This document shows positions 23,052 to 34,140 of a stretch of DNA of 64,000 nucleotides, in pieces. Origin of the DNA: Paraphysoderma sedebokerense (Eukaryota; Blastocladiomycota; Physodermatomycetes; Physodermatales; Physodermataceae). Location: NCBI GenBank assembly GCA_025602915.1, contig JAHLJZ010000032.1, forward strand, positions 124,001 through 188,000, written 5' to 3'. The position numbers were made by a program, and so were the translations under genes. How positions within the stretch are numbered: position 1 is the first letter of the stretch; each line of letters starts with the position of its first letter. The notes beneath the pieces were generated by a model. It saw only the letters and a list, made by a program, of their open reading frames with translations. It was not told where the DNA came from and ran no database searches.

Positions 23052-24633
23052 CAAGAGGATGAGACGTTATAGAAAATATGTTTCCGTTAACTTGCAGGTG
23101 AGGAGGAGAGGGGGAGGCCAGAGGGGTCCAGAAGTATAAATGCAAAATTGCCATAGTTATTGCCGACTGCCGAGTGCCATGTCATTCAGAGTATTTCAGG
23201 GGTGTGCGACACTCTCAACCATATCTGTCAGACTTGATATTTCATAAAGCGCGGAGATTTTCGTGAAATGCAAACAAAAATCGGACATTTGCGGTGTCTC
23301 CAACTACTTTTGAAAACTCGATCGATGAGCAGGTCATAAATAACTTACTAATGATGAATTGTGTTGTTTCATATTGTCTATTCTTCGCTACTATTGTATG
23401 AGCCTGTGTTCTGTGGTTCCAGACCTGAACTGAGAAGTGAGATGCTTGTCTCAACTTTGGCTCGAGGAGGAATCGGTGATTCGTCACTACGTCGTGCGGA
23501 TTGCCACAAGTTATGACTGCCTCACTCGTATGCGAAATCGATCATTCCATGGTTGATTTTTTGAAACACAACACACTTGTATAACGGCTGCATATCTTGC
23601 TTCAAAATACCCGGACCAATTCATCAGACCCGCGAGAACGCAATATCGAGGATTCTGGAACTCCGCTTGCAGATGATAGATGCCCCTGTTAGATAGAAAG
23701 GGGGATCGATAACTGCAATCGCACTCGTGTACCGATGTTATAGCATTACATGATTTTTGTTAACACTGTTTGTGGGTTTGTTGTATGGAAGAAAATGCGT
23801 TTCAAAGATGTGAGCACAGTTCGAATTGAGAAAGCAACCAGTATACCAACAGGGACTTCTTAAAAAATAGTTTAAGGCATGAAAAATGGCTCATACCAAT
23901 AAGCTGTAAATTGTTCCATTTCGCCAGAAAAGCCATCCAGGCAAGCACGTCGGCATTTTTATTTTGCAATAGCTATCGGCTGGTCGCGTTCCTCTCCTGA
24001 CTACATTCATCTGTTACACTCGCCCCGATACAATTTATTTATCTGTCAAGACTTTTTCTTTTCAACTTCTCTAGTAAACTATTGTATCAGCCATCGGTCC
24101 TGGCGCTCCTGCAGAGACGCTGCATCTCTCCGAAATAGTAAGACTTGCTGTGTGAAAGTTTCGACCATCTCAGTCTGAATTTGATGCTCTTGGAATGAAA
24201 AAGGAAGAAACACAAAATTTAGACTGACATGGTCGATTATAACTTTTAAGGCAGTAAGTCTTTTATAATTTTTTTTTGAGATGCAGTTTAATCTGATCGT
24301 CTTGAACAGCAAATGGAGTCCAAACTGATCGGAGAAGCGGTCCAGAAATCTTTATAAACAGTATGCCTTTTTAATATAGTGAAGCTTCACATGCTTCATT
24401 GGCCGCATATATTCTACATTTTTTACATGATAGGAATTCTTCCTACAGCTACCTTTATCGGCAAGTTTAAACGATACATTTACAAATTGCTATAGTATAT
24501 TTTACAATTTAACGCATTAACTAACAGAGACTGTATAAAGATTCTATCACTTTTACTGGAATGCTATATTGAGAATTCGAGTGGATACTTCAATAACGTG
24601 ACGAGTGAAAGGCAAGCTTCTGAATTCGAATGT
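23052..24633. other. Long intergenic region between two GPCR genes
   Basis: About 1.6 kb. The minus strand has short frames at 23242-23487 and 24079-24312. The second ends in a rather protein-like stretch (EMVETFTQQVLLFRRDAASL), and the plus strand opposite also has a short protein-like end (QMESKLIGEAVQKSL, near 24310-24357). Neither can be joined to a start with a good splice site, so no gene is called. Confidence 0.35.
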
Positions 24634-25895
24634 CTACAATTGATCTGTTGAAGAAACATTTCTAGTTTTGCCACGATTTAGCCGTATATTCCATCGGTTA
24701 TCCATAGTCAAAATGATTAGGGGATTAAAAATACAGTGACAGAAATGAAAAACTCCGAAGAATGCATCCCAATAGAAGCTGACATGGTTACCGGTACTCA
24801 TTTGGTAAATAAAAGAGCAAACATTTCCTACCCAACCTAGTCAAGATAACATGGTATTAGAATACATGGAGTAAGTATGCGGAGAGATAATCTAATATTC
24901 AGATAACACGAAAGAACTTACAAATGTAAATAGCAAGTGTGATGACAGCGAGTTTTTTCGTCATTTCTATCTGCTTTTTGCGAGCATTTCGGTCGCTTGA
25001 AGATGATATTTCGGACGCAGAAGCTGAATTTAGATTATCCAGATTTTGTTTTGAATTGTTGACATTCAATGATGAAGCCTTCATCAGATTGTTCTCGGCT
25101 GTTCTCTTTGCTTCGGTGCTGTCCTTGACCATCGTCGGTTCAGACGCGACCCGGTTACCCTGATACTGCATCACGAATGACTTTTCGTTCCATTTAAACC
25201 CGTCAACGATGGCTTTCTTCCAAACAAGATAATATGAGGACGTGATAGTACATAGCGTAAGAATAATATATGCCGTTACGACAGCAGCAAACCACTGGTG
25301 TTTCGACTCATGGATTCGAAAGTCGGGGAGGCAATGAATTTCTGACGCTTGAGGCACAACATGGATGTCTCGCATAAGAGGCCAGAAACCAATCAAGATA
25401 TGTAGTGTCCAGAATGATACAAGAATGATAATCATTTGTTTAAAGTTCGCCGTTTTCCCGAGTACTATCTGAAAGTATCGTTCAACACTCATAATGGTGG
25501 CAGCGGAAATGGAGAAACCTAAACCACGATAGAAGTGAGTAAAGTCAACAATGTTAATTTAATGTATATTAAAGGTTACCCATGAATGTAACAAACTGAA
25601 CGCTGCTATAGTAACACCATGTAAAATTCAAACTTGAAGTCAGCAAATGCGTTCCATACAGCACAATGCTGCAACAACCGCACAGAGTATCGCTAAAAAC
25701 CATATTGACTAGGGATAATTGGAACACTTTTATATTCCTTCGACTCTTGAAAATTCGAATTAGAAGAAAACCGTTTATTAAAGTTGCAATCACCGCGAGT
25801 GATAACTTTAGGTCATTGACTGGTCTACTTTTGTCTGACAAGACCCATCTCCAAGAGACAATGTCTATATTCGACCCAGACGGAAACGACGACAT
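24634..25895 (-). CDS. Rhodopsin-like (class A) G protein-coupled receptor
   Basis: Three exons: 25895-25580, 25518-24922 and 24836-24634, about 371 residues. Seven hydrophobic segments are present. TM1 has LSLAVIATLINGFLLIRIF with the Asn. TM2 has NMVFSDTLCG, close to the class A LxxxD motif. TM3 starts with a Cys (FTWCYYSSVQF) and ends in SVERYF, the E/DRY motif. ECL2 has the partner Cys (EIHCLPDF). The third loop is long, about 80 residues, Ser/Asn-rich, ending in RKKQIEMTKKLAVITL. TM7 is coded by the last exon and has HCIFNPLIILTMDNRW, an NPxxI form of NPxxY. No Lys stands at the retinal position in TM7, so it is not an opsin that binds retinal. Class A receptors are rare in fungi and mainly reported from flagellated lineages. 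Ligand unknown. Confidence 0.85.
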
Positions 25896-26583
25896 ATGAA
25901 AGCAAGCTTAGTCTAGAGCAGCGAAGACTGTACGGCGGATACTTTGGCACTGGTGCTATGTCATCCTTAGATGAGATGTCTATAAAGAACGCGCATTGGG
26001 AGAGGGAATTCTTTTTCGGTAATACCGAATTTTGAATTTCAATTTCCGCGTGCTTTCTGGTGAAGATATTCATTCTCCAATCTGCTGCTTAACGCAAATA
26101 ATGTTTAATTCTATGATATTGTATTAATTGCGCTGTGTGATGCCTCCATAATATAGAATGTCTGCATTTCTGATTTCAGAAAAGTAATATCTGCAGCGAC
26201 AGCTTTGTGTTTTTGCGTCTATCCGGAGTATACAGCCATGAAAAGTACAAAAAATGGTTTAAAGTGAATTATAGATGAGCGTTGATTATAATTATGCTAG
26301 TCAGCGTCCTTAGTCACAATATTAATATATGAGTCAGCCACAGGTCGCTCGTGCCGTTGTTCGTGGTGTTCCTCTCTCTGCTGATATCATTTTTAATTCT
26401 AAATTTCACATCTTTGCTTAAATCTGAGTACTCTGATATCGGGTATGACACTGTCCGGCATTCGTCACAAGTTTTAGCTAGCATTCATTCCGGCTCTGCG
26501 CTTCCCACTCAATCCGGCTACATCCTAATCACACCCGCATCATCATCATTCACCTCTCACCCTCACAAGTGCGTCTTGCGGAA
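25896..26583. other. Divergent intergenic region
   Basis: About 690 bases between the class A receptor (-) and the CM1 coiled-coil gene (+). No ORF with protein-like features was seen; it holds both promoters. Confidence 0.5.
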
Positions 26584-29500
26584 ATGAACGATCTATACGT
26601 TGACGATAAATTCAAGTTTGATCTCCTGGACGAAAATGTCGGAATGGACGATACAATGGACGGCGACGCTGCATTCGCTGGTGGCTTCAAATCCTGTGGC
26701 AATGGTGTCGCTAGGGAAACGAATGAGAAGGACACAGGTGCTTTAAAAGGTTTAACTCTGAAGGAACAAGAGAAGGTACATAGTTTGTTGTCACTCTTAT
26801 GGATTACATCGGACTGGCCGACATTTTATCCATATCACTAACCGCTTTCTTGGTCGAATTTCCCACCTTTCAACTTTGCTCGCTGGATGCTGTGAAATTT
26901 GTAACCTACGATAGATTATTGATGAGGTTAAGAAGGAAAATTTTGGCCTGAAAATGCGAATATACTTTTTGGAAGAGCGATTGGCGAAAATGGCTCCGGA
27001 TAACCTCAACGAAGCGCTGAAGGAGGTAATTACGCACACTTGAAGTTTCCGTCGCAGTTTTAAATGCCGATTCGGTGACTGACTTTGCCTTCAAATAGAA
27101 TATTGAACTTAAAATCCAGAATGAAAACTATCGAAACAAACTTGACAATCTGGAATCCGAACTGTCAAATTCCCAATCCACAATAAAATCACTGCAGTCA
27201 ACCGAAATTCATTCCCTTCAGAGATCTTACGAAACCAAACTAGCAAGCCAGCAAACAGCCGTTAATAATCTGACAGAACAACTTGAGTCCACCCGACGTA
27301 ATCATCGAGATTTACAAGACACCGTAACTGATTTAACACACGAGAAAGCGTCATTGAAAGCAACAGTGGATTTACAATTATCAGAAATTGACGCATTAAA
27401 AACTGAATTGGGATTCGTGAAAACTGATAAGGAGCGATTGAAAGAGCAGGTATTGGAACTTCAAATTCAGCTGGAAGGACAGAATCAGGAAATCAAACGA
27501 GGTAAGAAGGAACTGGCGAGATCGTTGAGAATGAACGAAGCTTTGAAGCAAAAAGTTAGCAATGGAGAAAATTTTAAAAGAGATAGGGATGGAGACAGTG
27601 ATGACGAAGTTCTCGATGCAAGAAATAAGAAATCAAAAAGCAGCGATAGTGGAAAGAATGTATCAGATTTAGAGCGAAAGCTGAAAGACTACAAAGAAGT
27701 GGGTTCTTTTATTCATGATGTCGAAGTTATCAATATTTCTGCCAAATCTTTGAGTCTAACTGACTTGGTGTGACACCTTTTTAGAGAGTTTCTCATCTCA
27801 AATCAGAAATGACAGCTCAAAATCTAGTAGTAGCGGCTAAGGACGAAGAAATTACTTCGTTGCAGGTCAAAATCGATAAGTTGAAAAAGCAGGTCGGAAG
27901 TTCCAGGAGTGGAGTCAAGTCTATTCCAAATGCTAATCCCGACGAAATGAGTGGCGGACTTGATCAGACGGTAAGGACTCCTCTGGTCACTAGCATTGCT
28001 CAAGTTCTGTCTAACTGGCGATCACAAACTTCAGTCTTTGCAACCTCAAGTTTCTTCTCTTCAGCGTAAACTAGCCGCGAAGTCAGCTGAAATTCAATCT
28101 CTGACCAAACAACTGGAAGCCAAAACACACTCTCACGAAAAGTCACTTCAAAATCTGATGGATGCTTGGACCAAAGACCAAGCACAGCTCAAACAAGTCA
28201 TTGTCGACCTTCGAAAGAAGTTGACTAGAGCTAGACAAGACTTGAACAGTAAAAATTCTGAGATGGAGAGTGGACGAATGAAAGAAATGAAGTATGAACA
28301 AGGGTTAAAAGAATTATTGGAAGAAGCGAATGGGCAGCTGGAAGTTGCAGAAAAAAGAGGTGAACAGTTTAGAGAACGAGTGATGAATTTACAAGGTCTT
28401 CTTACGGAAAGAGAAAATGAAGTGTTACAACTGAGTAAAGAACTGAGCGTGAAACAAGAAATTGAAGCAGGGTTACAAGAAGTATGTTCATTTCATGTCA
28501 AATATGCCATTGATCCGCACTCAACCCGCCCTATCTGTAGGAACTTGCCACTCTACAGTCACAACTGACTTCAATTCACTCAACCACCCATAACACAAGC
28601 TCCAGAATGTCTCAATTACAATCAGAACTTAACACGCAGCTTTTGAAAATAAATGACCTTGAAACCCGTTGGAAATCAGAAATTGAGAGACGATGTCAAA
28701 TTGAAGAAAGGGAAATCAAGCGAGTCACAGAATTGGATAGCAAGTATCGAGAGGAATTAAAAAAGCGAGAACGGCTGGAAAGAAAGATGAAAGAGAAGGA
28801 AGAAAATATGGTCCGGGTGTTCGAAGAAACAGAGGGAAGAGTCAAAGAGGCTTTGGAAAGTCAAGCTGTGGGGTTTGACGTTGAGTTTGAGAGAGAAAAA
28901 GAAAAATGGAGATTAGAAAGCAAATCTATGGAGAAGGTAAGTCTTGGACCTCTGCTAATTAGCTAATCGAATGTTTGTTCTCACTTTTATTTTCTGAAAA
29001 TCATATATACTCAGACCACTTCACAGCTCCGACATCAATTAACAAAAACCTTGTCGCAGCTGAAAGAACGAGACTCAGAGATCAAACGCTTGCAGTCGCA
29101 TTTGGATAACATTAACGGTTCCAAATTTGAACAACATGACAAGCTAAAAGATATCGTAGAGAAAAGCAGACTCGAAGTTGATAAATACAGGCAGGAACTA
29201 GACTGGTTTAAAGACGAAAATGAGAATCAAGGAGTTAAAGTTCGGGGATTGGAAGATTTGGTTGAGAAAATGGTATGTCGCGTGCTAATTCTTTATCAAT
29301 TTGGTTGCGCAAAATCAATTGATACTTTGTGTCAAAATTTGGATTAATGTTTGCATTTACTTTTTATGCCACGCTGACTAGGAACATGAAAATAAGGTGT
29401 TAACTGAAAAGGTACACAAGCTATCGAAATTACAGGATAAAATTGGAGATAGAGAGAACATGTTATATGACGCTACGAGGAGAGAAGAAGAGTTAGAAAG

Positions 29501-31469
29501 GGTATATATAGTTAAAATTTGAACTGCAGTTCATTGTTCCTTGCGCAGTTGAACTTTTCACCGTTGACGCCCCGATATTTTACTTCATTGAAATAGGAAA
29601 TTGAGCATAGTCGGAATGTTATTGAGGAATTGCGGGGAAGATTGGGTGAAAACCACACTCAAACTGAGGTATAAATCAACATCTTACTTTCTACTACTTC
29701 CTTTTGACTTCAATGAGCTAACCCTTTAATAAAATTCTCAACTAGACAAAATCAATATCGCTGCAGACCGAATTAGCCAAAAGAGATTCAATTATATCTC
29801 AAATACACAAGATACTCAACTCTATAACTGGTTTGCCTGGAAATGCCTCTCCCCGAGCCGTTACGAGTGATCCCAAAACGTTGGGCCGCGAAATTTTGGA
29901 AAAATTAAACTCTCTGGAAACCATTAGAAGAGATTTTGAAGGAAAAGTGAGAAAGGTCGAGGAAAGTTGGGGAACAGAATTTAAGTGCGTAGCTGTAGTT
30001 CTGGTTTTTTTTTCTAGGAAATATTGTTTCTAACTTCTTTAATCCACTTCAAGGTTGTTGATTCGTAAATTGGAAAAAAGGTTACAACAGTTGGAGAAGT
30101 TTGAAGGTATTGTTAGGAATGTCAGTGGCAATGTCAAAAAATGGAGGGAATTGGTGGCGGATAAGTCGGATGAAATTGCAGTATTGCAGGTACGCTTGTT
30201 ATTCTCCATTTTCCCTTCAATTTTGGATTATTATCTTGGGACAGTAGAAAAGTTTTATCACAGTTTTGCTGATGATTATTTTTCGGTAGGCCGAAGTCAA
30301 AGCGTTGCAAACTCAGTTGTCAGTTTTCCAAACAACGCGACCTCCGCTGGGGAGTATTAGCGTTTCATCAAAGTCGTATCATCAAAATGACCAAGAAAAC
30401 GCAGAAGTGGATTTACACGACCGAATCATGAATCTGGAAAAGCAAGTGTTGGAATCTGAAGAAAAATTGCGAATGGAGCGACGAGGAGCAAGAGATAGAG
30501 TGAATGAATTGACGGAAAATATTAGGTATGTAAAGTCTAAAAGTGTTCTGGTTTTGAAGAAAAGTTGGTGTAGTGATGATGAAGGCTAACTTGATTGACT
30601 TAGAAATCTCGAAAGGCAGTTAGAAACGAGTAAGCGAAAGAATCTGCAGATGCAAGAATTATTAACGCTGCATAAAGCTAATTTGCAGGTAGATTCGTCG
30701 TCCTTTCCATTTAGTTTAAATACACTTGCTCATTCATCTTCATTGCCAAATTTTCTTAGACCGCCCTCAGTACCGCTCAAGAATCAACCCTCTCTCGATC
30801 GAAAACCGAGTCGACCCTAGCACGACTGAACGAGCAACTTCGTGAAGAGTTGAGCCATCAGACTCGTATGATCGGGACGGACTCTGAAAAGTTACAAACA
30901 TTAGAAAAACGTTACAATGATTTGTTAACAGATTATAAGAAACTACAGAAACAACTGGGCAAGAGGGAAGCACTAATTGCTAAAGCGTTAGGAAGACTGG
31001 AGGTTTGTAATTCTGGGCTTGCTTCTCTCTAAAATATTTAGTTCTCAAATGCGATCTAAGTAGTATGTATAACTGATCGCTTATCCTACTTATGTCGGTG
31101 ATTCCGTCCTCCCTCAATACATCCATCTGTGCCTTGGGTATACAGCTCATCAATAGCCGCAAGAACGCCATCGAAGTCGCGATGGAAGTCGCTCTCGGTT
31201 TCCGGGAAGTACAATCTCAATCATCTCTTTCGCAATCTCAAAACTTCCCTCATCCATCCACCAATCATGACACAAATTTTACATCATACATATCTAATCA
31301 ACTCGATAACCAATATCACTATCATGCATCGAAATCCCCCTTAAAATTAGCCACCAATCACAGACATCCATCTTCCATTGCGACCAAGTCATCGTTAGAC
31401 GTTAACGACATTGGCTTTAATGGCAAGGATAGAGACACTTACAATTATAGAGATGGTTTAGTAGGTTAA
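26584..31469 (+). CDS. Long coiled-coil protein with centrosomin CM1 motif (MTOC component)
   Basis: Start at the ATG in GAAATGAACG. The first exons are 26584-26775, 26915-27025 and one starting at 27099; about a dozen more follow with GT-AG introns of 50-150 bases, and the last ends at 31469. The protein is roughly 1,200 residues. After 60 acidic residues, exon 1-2 code GLTLKEQEK-IIDEVKKENF-GLKMRIYFLEERLAKM, which is the CM1 motif of centrosomin, CDK5RAP2, Mto1 and Pcp1 that binds and activates gamma-tubulin complexes. Almost all of the rest is heptad-rich coiled coil with Glu, Lys, Gln and Leu. The last 100 residues are Ser/His/Asn-rich and not coiled. Inferred: recruits gamma-tubulin complexes to the spindle pole body, centrosome or basal body. 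Seen: CM1 and coiled coil. The final splice (to about 31135) rests on frame only. Confidence 0.85.
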
Positions 31470-31837
31470 CCTTGAACAATGAACCTTGTTTGATAGTTGA
31501 AGTATTTAAAGAAAATTTTGACAGCAATTTTTGTTTATCTATGTGCACAGAATAAATATTTACCGTCTTAATTGTAACTAGCTATCTGATACTGAATGCG
31601 TCTCCATGTTCGATCATTTCTGTTGATTCTCGTGGGACGACAGACTAAGCGATCAGTGACTGCACCCCATGAACATGAAAATAATCCAATATTCGAAGTG
31701 CAGCAGGGTGAATACTAACATACATATATTTATAACGTGCTTTTTTACTTAAATACTCCTTGATTATGGATACTATATGGCTATTATCTGTTCAGAAATT
31801 ATAAAGTTATTCAGTTGAAATATGCACCTATTATCAA
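31470..31837. other. Intergenic spacer before tRNA-Tyr
   Basis: Some 370 bases of AT-rich sequence with no ORF or repeat of note. Confidence 0.5.
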
Positions 31838-31924
31838 CCAACCATAGCTCAGTTGGAAGAGCGGATGACTGTAGTGTATTCTAATGTAATCATCATGTCG
31901 TTGGTTCGATTCCGGCTGGTTGGA
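31838..31924 (+). tRNA. tRNA-Tyr (GTA) with 14-base intron, copy 1
   Basis: The 7-base acceptor stem is CCAACCA paired with TGGTTGG, followed by discriminator A. The D arm is GCTCAGTTGGAAGAGC. The anticodon stem GATGA/TCATC encloses CTGTAG and A, with anticodon GTA; a 14-base insert follows the base 3' of the anticodon, the usual place for the tRNA-Tyr intron. The T arm is GTTGG-TTCGATT-CCGGC, with two G-T pairs. Confidence 0.92.
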
Positions 31925-32353
31925 TTGCTCATTGACATTATTTTGTGAATTTTTGAATATTAAATATGATATTTGACTGTGGCATTTCGAATTTCTCACA
32001 GTACGCGTTTGAGGGCCTCTTAAGGTCGACATTCACGGAGTAATCCTTATGTTACAAATAGTTCAATGTCAATCTAGATCAATTATTTACATTTTCCGAA
32101 TACACATTCAGTAGCACTATTGCCGGATTTTCAGTTGACAGATTTTGTATCGGGCATCACAGCCTGTATTGCAATACAGGAACTGTCTCATAAAAATTCT
32201 GTCATGAATCTTTATGAAGCCAATCGTTGAACCATATCAAAGCATCAAGATAAATCATAAATCAATAGGTGATTTGATTTGACTGGCATAATCTCAAATT
32301 TGATTCCTGTTGCAAACAATTGCATTTAGAACCAAGACCACTCATTTCAACCA
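31925..32353. other. Spacer between the two tRNA-Tyr genes
   Basis: About 430 bases, AT-rich, with no ORF. The flanks of the two tRNAs are little alike apart from a few bases at each end, so the duplication is either old or was limited to the gene. Confidence 0.45.
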
Positions 32354-32440
32354 CCAACCATAGCTCAGTTGGAAGAGCGGATGACTGTAGTGTGCTATAA
32401 TGTAATCATCATGTCGCTGGTTCGATTCCGGCTGGTTGGA
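32354..32440 (+). tRNA. tRNA-Tyr (GTA) with 14-base intron, copy 2
   Basis: Same mature sequence as copy 1 except that the T stem has GCTGG in place of GTTGG, giving a better pair with CCGGC. The intron is again 14 bases but differs in the middle. A run of nine or more T (near 32452) follows, as expected for RNA polymerase III termination. Confidence 0.93.
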
Positions 32441-33403
32441 TTGAAAAATCTATTTTTTTTTGAGATTTATTCTAATATATGCCGAATTTCGTTGCCCGGT
32501 TAGTGTAATTGACTGTGGTATTACGCGTTCGTCACCTTGGGGATGAGGATTTTTGAAAAGCGATTGCTTGGTTCGAAGTTCACAATATTGATTACTACTG
32601 CGTCATTAAATTTCTCTAGGCATTTTCAGGCTATCGTAACAAGATGGAATGATGTATTTGACTGTGAGACCGTCAACATATATCATATAATATGATCAGT
32701 ACATAGCATAATTAGATCTCTTGAATACTTAGATTCCGATACAACGATGTTCTTAAGTATCGACAGAAATAAAATAATAAAAGTAAAGCATTATTCGTGC
32801 TGCGTGGCATTGTGATTCGTTTTATGTGGTAGTTACTGTATCGACACGAAAGTCAAAACTAGTTGACTCGAGTTGCCGATCGCTGGGAGATCCAATTGTT
32901 CCATTTTTTCCATTTTCGCAATTCGACATTACCTGAAACAAGTTTCCAAGGTCCCACAATAGCTAGAGTCTTATCTAGATTCTGAATATATATCGAGAGA
33001 CTACAATCTTTTTTTGGGTTTCATTGTTCAACAATAAGGTTTACAGGTACAAGAGGGAAGCAGATCAAAAGGTAAAATTTTCAAATTGCTAGTCTGTTGT
33101 ACAGCATATATTGTTTTCCAAATGTAAGTTTAAACCATCTAAATATTAATTCTTAATACCCTTAGTTAATTTGTTCAATCCAGAGCTGATTCTTTCGTGG
33201 CGAAGAGAATCAAAGATCGTCTGATTTAGTATCTCCCACGCAATCAAAATCACAAAATGATAGCAGAAGAATATCAATATAGAACAATTGTAAGAAATAA
33301 CAAATTTCGTTTAATTTACATAAACTAAAATCACATACCTCTAATGATTCGTAATTCTTAGAGTTGTAGTACCACTCCTTCGTCCCAACTTCCCACATCT
33401 TCC
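32441..33403. other. Intergenic region with a weak tRNA-like stretch
   Basis: About 960 bases. From about 32491 a stretch (GCCCGGTTAGTGTAATTGAC, ending near GGTTCGAAG at 32575) has words like a D arm and a T loop but does not fold into a cloverleaf. The phrase TTGACTGTG occurs at three places between 31970 and 32660. Nothing else is seen. Confidence 0.35.
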
Positions 33404-33859
33404 ATGATCTGCAACACCAAATCCTCACACCCACAAACCCCCATCTGTTCCGCGTCTGTCCATCCATCTCCATCTTACTACATCTATCCGCCCAGTTACC
33501 ATTATTCCCACACCTCTATTACCCCACTCACGTTCCGAAATCAAAGCCACATCACCTTACCTTCCCCTCGAATCGAATTTATCAATGCCCGTAGAAAAAT
33601 AGTAGTTTGGTGTCGAATTCTGTCGTTTCGTATTTCAAATTTACATATTCTCTTGTCCAATCCAACAGCGATAACAGAATATATTTGGAATTTGTATCAA
33701 GTTGAATGGACGATTAAAAAAAATTTAAAATTGGGAGAATATATTAAATTGAGTACACCTAATGAAGACGAGAATGGGAGAAGAAGGTTGGAAAGCGCTT
33801 TTCTTGCTTTGAATAATGAGATTGTAGGGCTTGATAAAGTGGAGTGGTCGTGGCAATGA
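33404..33859 (+). CDS. Hypothetical protein, 151 codons, weakly supported
   Basis: One open frame of 151 codons. The first 45 residues are rich in Ser, Tyr, Pro and His; the rest looks more like a folded protein (RKIVVWCRILSFRISN, AITEYIWNLYQVEWTIKKNL, RRRLESAFLALNNEIVGLDK). I recognise no family. It converges with the HECT ligase gene. It could be the last exon of a longer gene, or chance. There is no clear promoter or splice evidence. Confidence 0.35.
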   Translation: MICNTKSSHPQTPICSASVHPSPSYYIYPPSYHYSHTSITPLTFRNQSHITLPSPRIEFINARRKIVVWCRILSFRISNLHILLSNPTAITEYIWNLYQVEWTIKKNLKLGEYIKLSTPNEDENGRRRLESAFLALNNEIVGLDKVEWSWQ

Positions 33860-34140
33860 AGAGGTGTAGGTTTTTTCTTAGGTCGGTGTAAAATATCAAA
33901 AAGTTCGATTCGGTTCGTTGACAAGAATGGATGTAGATATTATGATAGAGTGTTTAAATAACATGTCGGATGTGAATGAATCTTAATACTTCTTGATCAG
34001 CCTAAGAACATCGCGTTGCAGGATGATCCAGCAATGAATGTATAGATAAATTTTGAGAACTTTTGGAATTAACCGAAATCAAGTCCGTAAATTGCGCCAT
34101 TGTTTATGCCTTTATATATTACAGTATCAATTTCTACTTT

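Noticed and set aside
24079-24357. Small gene on either strand between the two receptors
   Set aside because: Both strands have short protein-like ends, but neither frame can be linked to a start with an acceptable splice site.
32491-32580. A third tRNA gene or tRNA pseudogene
   Set aside because: It has D-arm-like and T-loop-like words but no acceptor or anticodon stem that pairs.
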